Made by a program: the position numbers and the translations under genes. Below the pieces are notes generated by a model. That model was not told the origin of the DNA. It searched no databases and worked only from the letters and a program-made list of their open reading frames with translations. 64,000 nt of DNA from Progne subis subis (Eukaryota; Chordata; Aves; Passeriformes; Hirundinidae): contig JAKJHU010000030.1 of NCBI GenBank assembly GCA_022316685.1, positions 9,605,860-9,669,859 of the forward strand, read 5' to 3'. Below, piece by piece: positions 36,275 to 48,237 of the stretch. Numbering within the stretch: the first letter of the stretch is position 1; each line of letters opens with the position of its first letter.

Positions 36275-36740
36275 GTAGTCGACGACATTCTTACATCTAG
36301 AGTCGAGAGATACGTGTTTGAAGAATTAACTATTTGATGGTGAAGGAGTTGGCTGTATGGATGCATCCAAAGTTACAGTCTATGGCTCAATGCCCAAATA
36401 GAAAATGAGTCATGTTCCTTAAGTGTCCACACTGGGTACAATACTATTTAATGTCTTAGTTTGTTACATAGATGATGGGATTTAGTGTATACTCATTCAA
36501 GTCTGCAGATGACACCAAGCTGAGTGGTTCAGTCAATATTCTTGAGCAAAGGGATATCATCTAGCTGGATCTGAATGAGCTTGAGGAGTGGGAAATGTGG
36601 ACCTCATAAAGTTCAACAAGACCAAGTGTAAGATCCTACACCTGGGTCAGGGAAATCAGTCTCCAGTATCAATATAGACTGGGCAGTGAATGTTAAGAGC
36701 AGCCCTGTGAAGGAGGACTTTGTGGATACAGGTGGATTCA
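36275..36740 (+). mobile_element. CR1 LINE fragment, old
   Basis: Reverse-transcriptase-region blocks are recognisable despite decay: GACGACATTCTTAC, ATGGTGAAGGAGTTGGCTG, AGACCAAGTGTAAGATCC and TGACACCAAGCTGAGTGG. Both ends are truncated. Confidence 0.8.
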
Positions 36741-38684
36741 TTTAGAGCAAGCCTGGCCAGCCCTAGTCCTTATTCTTGAAATCTTGGTATATAGTCCATA
36801 GACTGCTTCGATCAATACTATACTAGGCTATAGTCTAATACAGAACTTGCAGTTACTCCTGTGGCTTATATTTTGCTTTTTTGGAACGACTTCAGCAGCT
36901 GATATATGATGTCATTTGATGCCTCTGTATCACGTGAAAAAGCAAGCTACTCATCTTTTTGTTCCCATTATTTGCTTTTTAATAAAGATTACCTTTTTAT
37001 ATTTATTTTTACCTTGGAAGAGCATAGTCTCGCTACTTCTCAGAGAAATAGGGAATCCATATTTTATCGTCTACATACACTCTCATGCAAAGAACACAAA
37101 AAATTACACAAAAGAAGGATAAGATTATTGGCCTCACATATCGGATGAAGCACAGCTTCTAAAATCTGTAGGTAGTGAAAATTCTTTATAAAGGGCTAAG
37201 AACTGTTTAAACATCTAAACATCTGTTTTTCTTCTGTACTTTGTTCTTCTAATTGATGCCATTTCTCCTACTTTCCTCTTTGCTGACTGCTTACTACATT
37301 ATGAGGAAATATCAGGTGACACTAAGTAGGGTTAAAAACACAATGGAAATCAACTAACTCTTTGGCTTCTTCAATTTTTCATAGTATAAATTTCAGATTT
37401 ACTCTTTTAGTCCTGAAAAAAGCTATATCAACTCATGCTATGAAATATGAATATTCATAAACATATAAATCAGCATTATTAATACTCTTGATCATATAAT
37501 TACATATGTGTCCTGGTTTATTAAACAGCTTTGCAAGTATGATATTAAGTAATTGCCAATAAATCTTTCTGCCTCATGGAGAAAGCAATTAATTATTAAT
37601 CTGATATCTTTAATAGTTGGAAAGTAGATAAGTTCCCTTGGATCTTTTGGATATGCAATGCAATCATGTTGATTATAATTTTTTACAACAGCCTCTGTAA
37701 ACAAAGTCTTACAAAGATAGTTTTTAGAAGTAAAAGGAAATGGTAAAAACATGATTTTGCTAGAAGCCAATGTCCTCATGTGACTTTAAAACTATGAGGT
37801 AGCTACCTAAGCAATGCAGAGGGAAGAACTAAACACATCAGCATCCTATCTGTATACTCCCGTGTTCATATTTGAGTCTTTCTTCTAATTGCATACACTT
37901 GCCCCAAATTTTGAAATAATTACTCTCTTTTTCTTCAAGGTACTGCAAGTTGGATTTTACAGAGCAGTTAGACTCTCAGTAACTCTTCAGCAATTTTGCT
38001 TGCTCCTCCTGCCCCTGCAGGAATTCTGAACCAGTTTTAACATCTCCTCATGGATTCTTTACTTATTGTAATGTTATAAAGCACTCTTCTATCATCTCAT
38101 TAACATGGGAGCAGTTACATTTCCATGTCATAATTAAAGACAGAGAGGCAGAGAATATCTAGTGCTCCAGCAGGCTGTCCAGAGAGTTACAGGAGTAGGA
38201 GGCAGAGACTTCATCTTACTTCAGGTAGTTTATAGTCTTACATCACTTTGCAATGACTTTTAGTATTAAAATATATGAGATGACTTTCATGCACAGAAAT
38301 AGAATTTAAACAAGGAAAAGGGTCTGTGATGTGCTTCAAGCAGTGCTGCAGAAGTGGGTTTTTTTTTTTTTTTGTTGTTTTTTTGGGTTTTTTTTGCCTA
38401 TATTTGAAACTGAAGAAATTGTATCCTCTCTAACTATGCTGCAAAATTTTAGAGCAGCCACATTCACATTTTTTGCAGCATCCGGTACCACCAACATTCA
38501 ATGATGGGTTGGGCAGAGGACCACCTCAGTTGCTGATGCCAATACATCCTACTTAATATCAAAGCATGGTGTTGTTTAAAACTGCCAATAAAGAAAATTT
38601 TATGTTCCAAATAAGTGTAAATAAATAAGTTTTACATGATATTGCATTCTACATGCTTCTTTGTTTTAAAACTGTTATCAGTGA
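36741..38684. other. AT-rich unique spacer
   Basis: No gene is recognised. A T/G tract lies at 38357-38398. Confidence 0.45.
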
Positions 38685-38907
38685 CTTGAGGTCCAAGTAG
38701 AGACCAGTGATGGTTGATGTTTCTCAGGGATTGGCATTGGGACTGGATCTGTTTCCCACCTTTGTTGGCAACATGGACAGTGGACTTGCGTGCACCCTCA
38801 GCAAATCCAATGATGGCTTGAAGACACTGTGGTGCTGTCAGCATGTTCCAGTGAAGGGATGCCTTCCAGAGGGACCTGGACAGGCCTGAGAGGTGGACCT
38901 ATGTGAA
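38685..38907 (+). mobile_element. CR1 LINE fragment (internal part)
   Basis: GAGGTCCAAGTAGAGACCAG, then GACATGGACAGTG-like, TGCACCCTCAGCAAATCC and AGGGACCTGGACAGGCC follow CR1 order. It stops where the next CR1, in the opposite orientation, begins. Confidence 0.85.
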
Positions 38908-38910
38908 GCT

Positions 38911-39497
38911 TAGAATCATAGAATGTTAAGTGTTGGAAGGGGCATTAAAGATCATCTAGTCCCAACCCCTCTGCAATGGGTGGGGGTGCCACCCACTAGA
39001 TCAGGTTGCTCAGAGCCTTGTTCAGCCTGGTCTTGAACACTGCCAGGGTTAAAATAACCACAACTTCCTCGGCAACCGGTTCTGGTGTCTCACCATCTCA
39101 CAGTAAAGAATTTCTTCCTAATATCTGATTTAAACCTACCCTCTTGCAGTTTACAATCATTAATCCCTGTCCTGTCACTACATGCCCATGTAAAAAGTCC
39201 TTCTCCAGCTCTCTTGTAGGGCTTTATGCAATGATAAATTCTCCCTCTCAAACCTTCTCTCCTCCAGGTTAAATAATCCAAATTTTCTCAATTGGTTTCC
39301 CTAGGAGGTATGCCCCAGACCTCTGATGATCTTTGTTGTTTTCATCAGGACCTGCTTGAACCTGCCTTTCTCACATTGGTGGCCCCAGAACTGGATGAAT
39401 TACTTCAGATTCATTACAAGAGCAATGCAGAGGGGAAAAATCACCTCCCTCGACCTGCTGGTCACAGTTCCAATGTTACAAATATTGGCCAATGAGG
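38911..39497 (-). mobile_element. CR1 LINE fragment (3' part), abutting an opposite-strand CR1
   Basis: It begins with the reversed 3' end TAGAATCATAGAATG, then TTGGAAGGGGCATTAAAGAT and the CAGCCTGGTCTTGAACACTG block, and extends to CACCTCCCTCGACCTGCTGG. This copy is one of the better preserved ones in the window. Confidence 0.93.
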
Positions 39498-42400
39498 TAT
39501 GAATAAAGATTCCAGCCTTTCAGGTGGAAATAGCCCTGGACAGGCTTCTCTGACATCCTGAGACTTCTGCAACTTCTGGTCCAAAATTACCATTACTAAA
39601 TTTTGCAGGGACTAACTTTTCAGTTTAATATATGAAAAATATTAAAATTATTAAAGTAAAAGTTAAAAGTTCTGCTGTCAAAGATCCCTTATTTTCTCAA
39701 TTAATATTTTTAAATCTTTTCAGATGCCAAGATGGAATCTTGTCAACTTTTACCTACTGTTCACTACCTTTTTAGGAATTTCACCACTTGTGTGATGGAA
39801 TTTGTGTTCCATCCAAGTCCTGCTGAAGTACTTATACAGAATTTAGGAATACATTGTAGTCTACTAAAAAGCCCATGTTCAAGTCAATGTCATGGAAGAT
39901 CTAAAGCAGCATTTGAAAATGAGATATTGTCTTCAGTGGTTTCAACAATGAGGCTAATCCTGGTCTGTACAGGCATAAATGTAATCAGGAAAGAAAGAAA
40001 ATAGAAATGAATAATCAAGCCAATGTTTACAATGTTCAGCTCTGTTACTAACTATTCTTAAGAATTTAAAACATATATCTGAAAAAACATCTTTTGATAA
40101 ATAATTTCCATTTTTGAAGCTGTTGGGTATATAGAGTTGACCTTCAGATGCTGCACAAACACTAAAGCATGAACCACTATAATGTGACTAGAGGAGCCGG
40201 TCTAAATTTAAGGGCAGATATGACAAATTTAATTTTATCATGGACTGAAACTGCCACATTATAAAGACATAAAGACTCACATTGCCTGATTGTAAATCAA
40301 ATTCTAACAAAATAAAAATAAATATTTCTACTAGAGAAAAGTGGTATATATTCCTCAGTCAACATTAATGGCAAAGCATAGAAAAAAAGCTGTACAGAGT
40401 AAAGTGGGATTTAAACAGTAGAATTAAGTCTCAGGAATGACAGGAAATATCCAGCTGCATAAAAATTAGATATTCAATGAGATTTATATAATCACAACTT
40501 CAAAGTAATTTAAAAACTTAAATTCCCATTGACTTAAACAGGATCTAACAGCATAGATTCCTTTAGAAATTGGATAATAGGCATATATACTTTCTTTTTT
40601 TTTTTTTGATTATGAAAGAGATATAAAGATCCTCAGAAAATATTTCTAGGACAAATTAATTAGATTTTCACAAATTTAATTTTTCAAGTCTGTAATTTTT
40701 ATTGAAATTATAGTAATTATAATTGATAAATTGAAAATATAATAATTATAAACTCAGAAATATTTGTGCCATTTCAGCTTTATGAATCAGCTAAGTTCAC
40801 CACATAATGTCTCTTACTTAAAACATTTACAGAGTGGCCCAAAAAAAAAGAGGTTGTGGGATTCCCCCCCCCCCCCCCCACCCCCCACCCCTATGAATTA
40901 TATATGGACAGTTTAACAAAACAGGAAATACATGAGAGTTTAAATTTTAGTCACTGGATCATATGTCTGAGCACTTGACTTCTAGTCTCACACTCTGCTA
41001 TATGATTTTTTTCATCTTCATTGAAAATTACTCTAAATACCACCTCAAAGTCCAGCAACTGCCTGAGTTTCTCATGCGAAATGCATTACTCTGTGCATAA
41101 AATAAGAAAGAGAAATTTCATAGAATTCTGATTTTGATACATCAAGATCTTTATTTAAATAAAGAAGAGAACCAAAAGAAGAGTTATAATTTTTGTTTAT
41201 GAGAAAAAAAACAAAAACCATATTGTGAACATATTGAATAAAAATATATCTGGACAGGAGGATGAATTAAGTACTGAGATTTAGGAATAAAAATGTAGCT
41301 ATTGTAAGAAACCAGGTACTCCTGAAAAGAAAGGACAAGAAATATTTTATGTGCGTAAGGAAGGCCTCTACAGAAAACATGAATCATTAGGAAATTCTCC
41401 TACTGTAACATTGACTAATCAGGAGCTTCTCCTCTCTTTTTGCTCTCTGCAAAATACTCCACCTATACTGCATTGCCTAGAAAGTATTTGACAACTCTGA
41501 CAATGCTGGTGTCCTAAGATTAGGATCCTAACTTCACCTCCTCCTGCCTATCTTTTTGCATCATCCACTGTCTCTTTATCCATATCAGAATTGTAGTGTC
41601 ATTGTAAGAAATACTCATGTTCTGATTTCACGTGTATACAGCACAGTAATTACCATGTGGTTATGGAAATGTCTCCGAGGTACCAAAAATGCAGACATGA
41701 AATGGTAATTTATTGGTTCAATGCTGTCTAAAGCAAGTTCTCTAAGGAGTTTAGCTGAAAAAAATTATAGTATAATACTACAAATAACTCATGGAGATTT
41801 TTTCTGTTCTTTAATGAACAGTTTTAGTTTTTATTTATTATTGCTGGTTTAGAAAAAAAGTGATGTACAAAAGTTATTGTTAATTTTTAATTAATGTTTT
41901 TTATTTTAAAATTATTTTATGTTTATTTTTTAAAAATCTTTAAAAAAAATTAAAAACTGCTATGCTACTGTTCTCTTTATCAAGGGATTGAATTTTACTT
42001 ATTTTTAGTCAATGATTTACTTCTAGATATTATGCAATATTCATTATGTCTATATTTATGACTGTACTTTTTGATATCAAATTATTTGTAGAATCCCTCA
42101 TGATGACTGTGGTATTACCAGCATCACATAATGCTGAGGAAACCAAAATTTTCCATTGAAAGTTCTAATTTTAAATTGGTTGCTACTTTTCCAGAAGTTA
42201 AATTTTCAACTGAGATGCCATATTATGTGTGACAATATCAAACCATTGGGTTTGTTTTTTTTTTTTTTAGTTTGTGAGACAAACGCTTAAAATTTTCTAG
42301 GGCATACCATTCAAAAGCTATATCAGAAGAAGAAAGATTAATAGATTAAGCTTACGCTTCTATTGAGTCTGGGACTCCCTTTCAGATAATTCTGAGTGTT

Positions 42401-42930
42401 CTGAAATCTTTAAGGAAATCTAGGTAATCTTGGGGTTAATTTTGGTAGATTTTCTAACAGTTCATTCATTGCACAGATACTTTGTTGTTGCAGTTGTTCA
42501 AAATAAAACAGATACAGGGGTTATTGATGGCTCCTGTCTTGTATCTAACAACTTAGAAGATGAAGATTCATCCATGAAAAAATGACTTTAAAGTATCTGC
42601 TGGTTGAGGTAAAAATCAGGCAGTTCCCAGAAACATACTCTAAATATTTGCCTGTTTCTGTTAGACACCACCTGATTCTTCTCCCATACATTTATACAGC
42701 TGTGCTATCACACAGAAGAAAAAAGAAACAAAAAGCAGAAAATGTTAATGGGCTGAAATGTTAATAAGCAAAACCATGACTCTTTGATTCATGAGTGTTC
42801 AGAGTCTACAAATGTTCAGAGAAGACAAATATTAATAGCTTCCGATGCCCTGGTTGCTCTTGATTTTGAATTAAAATGTACCTACATCCATATTTGCTAA
42901 TTCAATGTACCTGACATTAATTTCTGACAT
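39498..42930. other. AT-rich unique spacer
   Basis: No gene is seen. The main feature is a C-rich tract at 40864-40891. Short poly-T runs and AT-rich DNA make up the rest. Confidence 0.5.
40864..40891 (-). repeat. C16-A-C6-A-C4 tract (G-quadruplex-type on minus)
   Basis: On the minus strand this reads as G4, T, G6, T, G16, more than enough G runs for a quadruplex, with an i-motif on plus. It lies in otherwise AT-rich DNA. Confidence 0.95.
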
Positions 42931-43624
42931 TGTTGCAGTGTCCGTACATGCCTGGAAGGTGTTGGCCACAGTCTAGCTCAGTTCCTACACTGCGGCTTAC
43001 GCATATGATGTCGGGGTTGCCAGTTAACCAGGCAACCTTCTCCCTGTGGGGCCTTGGCTCCCCACACCGGTGAAAGGACCAGCTGTTAATGGTGACGATG
43101 GCAGCAGACAAAGAGCCGACTCTCTTGAGCAGGGTTAAATAAGATTTATTAGGTGGGAGGCTGACCAGGAGCTCCACCCTTGACCACTGCTGCCCAGGAG
43201 AGCCCCGATCAAAGGTTCTGCATGAACTTTTAACTGGAGGAGGACCAAGGGGTGGTGACAACAGGTCAGCCAGTCGGGATCTTGAAGGGTGTAACTGGGG
43301 GTGTCAACTCTTAAACAAAGAACCAGTCACAAGAGGGGGGTGGGGGATTTCTTGGGCACCAGCCTATCACTCGACGCCCTCCCTGGAACTTTCCAGCATC
43401 CAGGGAAGGGCCCCAGAGTGACAGACAAGGCGCCCAAGAGGAGAGAGAGGGGATTGACAAGGACAGGTGAGGGAAGAGGATGATTGACATATAACAGAAT
43501 ATTACATAACAAACATGTGGGGGAGAAACCATTAGGGGAAAACCAGGGCTACAGAGGAACAAACCATAGCAAACTTCAATATAAACTCATCGAAAATTAA
43601 CAAAGAAAAACGTGCACCGCCACA
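42931..43624 (-). mobile_element. LTR family C, copy C2 (solo LTR)
   Basis: This 694 bp element starts TGTTGCAGTGTCCG and ends GCACCGCCACA on plus. It is colinear with C1 and C3. The minus-strand AATAAA is at plus TTTATT 43145-43150. Flanks tgacat and tgactc agree at four of six bases, so the duplication has partly decayed. Open frames on both strands are LTR sequence. Confidence 0.9.
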
Positions 43625-43885
43625 TGACTCTGAGGCTGGCTATTCTGGAATGGTCTTCTTTTTCATTGTAGTGTCATATTCTTAACTTTGATATGAGCCT
43701 CTCATATTTTTACTCTTGGGCATAAGGGAGATAAAAACAGCAGGACAATATTGATAGTAATAATAAAGATTCTGTCGAGCAGCTGGACCAGACCATGAAA
43801 ACAATGTTTTTTAGGGGGTCTTTCAGTAGAAGATTTTATTTTCTTCTTACCACATCCAGAAGAAAGAAAGAAACTAATGCAGCTG

Positions 43886-43889
<4 letters not shown>

Positions 43890-43918
<29 letters not shown>
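43890..43918. repeat. Poly(A) tract
   Basis: About 29 A on the plus strand. No recognised element precedes it directly. Confidence 0.95.
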
Positions 43919-43920
<2 letters not shown>

Positions 43921-44564
43921 TTTTCTGTGACTATATGTATTCATTTCCTTTCATGGCCAAAAATATCTTTCAACTTGAAGTGTTCTTTGGATCATTTCTC
44001 ATATAACAAGAAATGGTAAATATAAACACTCTAAATGTTGTATCTACAACAGAAAATTTCATTCACCTTAGACTATTCTCTTTCACTGAGAACATCCATT
44101 GTCTAAATTACCTCATCTTATTTATCTGAATAGCATTTTATCATGTCAAAACTGCCTTTTGGAAATTATCTCAAAGCAGAAGCAACCTATGAGCCTCACT
44201 TATCTAAGAGAGGTTATACAAATACATATCCAAGTTAAAATGCAAGTTTCTTGTCTGTATTATAAATGGGAAAATTCTCCCAGCTTAAAGACACCAAGCT
44301 CATGTGTCTGGAAATATTTCTTGTGTTTGTTATTTTATCACCTTTGGAAGGACAGGCAACTCAGGAGGATTATCATGAGTCAGAACTCAGAAGGGTGTCA
44401 TGAGACGGGACATGCTATGCAGGGAAAAAATCAGAAAGGCCAAAATCCAATTAGAACTTAATCTGGCTAAAGCTGTGAAAAACAAAGTGTTTTTATAAAT
44501 ATGTCAGCACATAACTGAGTGCTCAGGAAATCTCCATACTTCACAGGTCAGGGGATGGAATCAT
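43919..44564. other. Unique spacer
   Basis: No gene is recognised. An open frame at 44099-44461 on plus has no domain and shows no coding-like features. Confidence 0.45.
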
Positions 44565-46171
44565 AATAACATGGGGTGAGGAAAAGTCTGAGACACTTAG
44601 CACCTTCTTTGTCTTAGTCTTTATTAGCACAACAAGTTGTCCTCAGGTTGCCCAGCCCCATGAGCTGAAATGCAGGGAGCAGAATGAAACCCCCACAAAA
44701 CAAGGAGGAAACAATCCAAGCTACTCCTCTTAGACATACAGAATTCTATGGGGCCGTCTGAGATTCACCCAAGAGTACTGAGACAGCTGATGAAAGTGCT
44801 CCCTGGGCCACTTTCAATCATTTGCTAGCAGTCCTGGATGACTGAGGAGGTCCCAGATAACTGTACATTAGCAAACATGATACCCATCTGCAAGACAATC
44901 AGGCAGCAGAATCTTGGGATCTACAAGCCTGTCAGCCTGACTTCAGTGCCAGTGAAGATCATAGAACAGATCATCTTGAGTACCATTATATCAGATGTAC
45001 AAGACCTCTGATCTACTGCCTGATCTACATCTATGAAAAAGTGATACTTGGTGGATGAGGGAAAGGCTGTGTATGTTGTCTGCCTAGATTTTATTAGTCT
45101 TTGATACTGTATCCCACAGCATTCTTCTGGAGAGTCTGGCTGCAAGTTTTTCATTGTATAAAAAAACTGTCTGGAGGATAGGGCCCAGAAAGTGGTGGTG
45201 AATGGAGTTAAATCCAGTTAGTGGCTTGTCACAAGCCCCCCAGTGCTCAGTATTGGGGCAAGTCCTGTTTGATATCTCTATTCCTGGATGGGAAGATTAA
45301 ATGCATCCTGAATAAGTTTGCGAAGGACACCAAGTTCAGTGGAGTCTTGACCTGCTGGAGCGTAGAAAGGCTCTAATCTGTGGAGACTGGATTTATAGGC
45401 CAGAGCCTAATGGCCAAAGGCAATTGTCTGAGGTTCAACAAGGCAAATTGTTGGATCCTGCACTTAAACAGGCTGAGGGAAGATTGTCTGGAAACCTGCT
45501 GGCAGAGAAAGACCTTGGCATGCTGGTTGACTAGCTGAACATGAGCCAATGTGAATCCAGGTCACCAAGAAGGCCAATGGTATCCTGGCCTTCAGTACGG
45601 CCAGCAGTAAGGAGGCAGAGGTCATCCCCCTGTACTCAGGTGAGGCTACACCTCAGATCCTCAGATGTTCAGTTTTGAGCTCCTTAATACAAACAAGACA
45701 TTGAGGAGATGGAGAATGTCCAGAGAACATCTGTGAAGCTGGTGAAGGAACTGGAGAACAGATCTCATAAAAAGTACCTGATAGAGCTGAGGTTGTTTGG
45801 CCTAGAGTAAAGGAGGGTTGGGAGGACCTTCTCTCTCTCTCTGCAACTGCCTGAAAGGAAGTTAAATCTTGGTGGGTGTCAGTCTCTTCCCCCAAGTAAC
45901 AAGCAATAGAATGAGAAGTGGCCTCAGGTTGTTTCAGGGGAAGTTTAGATTGAATATTTGGAAAAATTTCTTAACGAAAAGGGTGGTCAAGCACTGGAGA
46001 AAGCTGCTGAGGTATACTGTAGAGTCAGCATCCCTGGAAGTGTTCAAAATATGTCTAGATGTGGCACATGGCAACATAGTTTATTGGTGAAGGTGGTAGT
46101 GGTATTTCACTGGTGTGACTTGATCTGTGATCTTGGAGATCTTTTCCAGCTGTAACAATTTTGTGCTCCTA
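44565..46171 (+). mobile_element. Long CR1 LINE copy, about 1.6 kb, diverged
   Basis: This is the longest CR1 in the window. In order are TCTTAGTCTTTATTAGCAC, CTACAAGCCTGTCAGCCTGA, ACACCAAGTTCAGTGGAG, GAACATGAGCCAATGTG, AGAACATCTGTGAAGCTGG and the terminal GGAGATCTTTTCCAGCTGT. It covers the second part of the reverse-transcriptase frame through to the 3' end, with many stops and indels, and is inactive. The subfamily differs from the minus CR1 at 38911, judging by the 3' block. Confidence 0.88.
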
Positions 46172-46489
46172 TGTTTAATTTAGAGTATACCTAAAAATGT
46201 AGGCAGTTCTCTAGACTTCAGAGAAAGCTGTGAATATAAGTTTTCAACAAATATCTTGGCTGTCTCCTCTTATAGGTTTTCACAAATTTATTCAAAAAAT
46301 TCCAAACACAATTTTTTTAATGGCTGCTTTTTCCAGTATTATGTGCAAAATATGTACCAAATTCAAATTTAATATAGAGTTCCAAACCAATATTCTGCTA
46401 ACTATAAAAGTTATTTTATATTACACTAATGTCCTGGCTCTAACCACTCAATTTAAGATTCAGCAACAAAGGGACACAATGTTCTTCCA

Positions 46490-46760
46490 AATCACAGAAT
46501 CACAGAATGTCTAGGTTGGAAGAGACCTTCAAGATCATTGAGTCCAACTCATGCCCTAACACATCAACTAGATCATGGCATCGAGTGCCACATCCAGTCT
46601 TTTTTTGAACACATCCAGGTATGGTGACTCCACCACCTCCCCAGTCAGACTATTCCAATACCTTATCTCTATCACTCTTTCTGTGAAAAAACTTTTTTTC
46701 TAACATCCAACCTATATTTTTCTTGATGCAGCCTGAGACAGTGTCCTCTCATTCTATCAG
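46490..46760 (-). mobile_element. CR1 LINE fragment (3' end)
   Basis: The reversed 3' end (AATCACAGAATCACAGAATG) is followed by TAGGTTGGAAGAGACCTTCA and the TGACTCCACCACCTCCC block, then truncation. It is the least diverged CR1 terminus in the window by eye. Confidence 0.93.
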
Positions 46761-48179
46761 TACTATCATTATAAATAATTAGCACTATCAAGATTCACAT
46801 ACTGAACAATTCTATTTTTGCAGGCAAAAAGGCAGAGATCTTGTAGAAAATATTACATTTATGGTCTCATTAAAATGCCATTGAAAATAATATATGTAAC
46901 CAAATTTTAAAAAATTGCTTAAAAATATCTATATACTATAAACAATACACTTACATAATTAAATACAAATATCAATGTATACAGTAAACAAATTCTAGTT
47001 TAATATAGTATTCTGTGCTAAAAATTCTCAGTTTAAATGCCAGGAACTAACAAATGAGGCCAGCAAATGATAATTGACTCGAGTAATGTACTGTGACAGG
47101 TTGGGGAAAATGAAGCATTTTCATGCTATATAGATGAAAGTGCTCTCTCTCTTGTAAAGCTGCTAACACAAGCATTTGTAGAACATGCCAATATGAAGAT
47201 TTTATCATGTGCCTCATTCATGTTTTGAAGCCAGTGCATGAGACATTAGAATCTCCTTTGCATTCTGTTTAAAGTTATTTCTTTCCATAGCAGGTTTTTA
47301 AGGCACCTGTGATGAAGGCACACACTAAACTGAAACAATTTTTTTCTCTAGGAAAAGAATAGTTATAGAAACCAATTAGCAGAAAAAAAATAATAAAAAT
47401 AATGGATGCCCTAAAAACTGGAATAGTTCCGATTTTTCAGGAAAGTAACCTATATTTGTTTAAAAATATTTTTATAGATGAATCAGTATTTGTAGAAGAC
47501 AGCACTTTGTCTTGGAGACTTTTGTAAGTAATTTGTGAAAATGCATTCAAAATTTCAAATTTTGGATTAGAGAGTGAGGTCTTCAGAGAATACAAATTAA
47601 TAAACTTGTTTCAAAAGATCCTTGAGGGCACAGCTTAAGTCATTTAAGATAGCTTTAGCAGCTTTGGTTTTAATTTGAAAATAAAATAATTATACTTAAA
47701 GTAAGAAAATTTCTCATGTCTTTGACTTTTCCATTTAAATTAACACCTCTGAGAACTTCTGAACAAGAACATATATTAATGTCATAAGTGGGATCAAACA
47801 GAACAACTTAAACTTTTACCATGAAGTGAATCATTGCCTCAGGATGGAGGCTTATTTCTGAATTATGTGGATTAGTTTCCTGAAATCACACTGCATTTTA
47901 TTTGAAAGGTGCATGAAAATATTTAATAAATAAATCAGCTTTCATTTGGAGTATTTCACAGTATTTCATTTTGAGTAAACAGTTTTATGGGAAAAGTAAT
48001 GTGAACTTCTAATTCATTCTTAGTCTTTTCACTATCTAAAAGAGGCATACAGTAGCTTGTTCATGAAATCCAAATTTTAAGAGAAAGAATGAATGAATAA
48101 GACATTAAATTTTTGAAAAACCTAAAAAAAAGAAGCCAGGTAAGGCCAAAAACGTGTGTGTGTGTGCATGCATGCTTGA

Positions 48180-48237
<58 letters not shown>

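Noticed and set aside
43311..43562. Open frames on both strands around 43.3-43.5 kb
   Set aside because: Entirely inside LTR C2; the same frames are partly recognisable in C1 and C3 as LTR sequence.
45653..46155. Open frames on both strands at 45.6-46.2 kb
   Set aside because: They lie in a decayed CR1 and are remnants or antisense of it.
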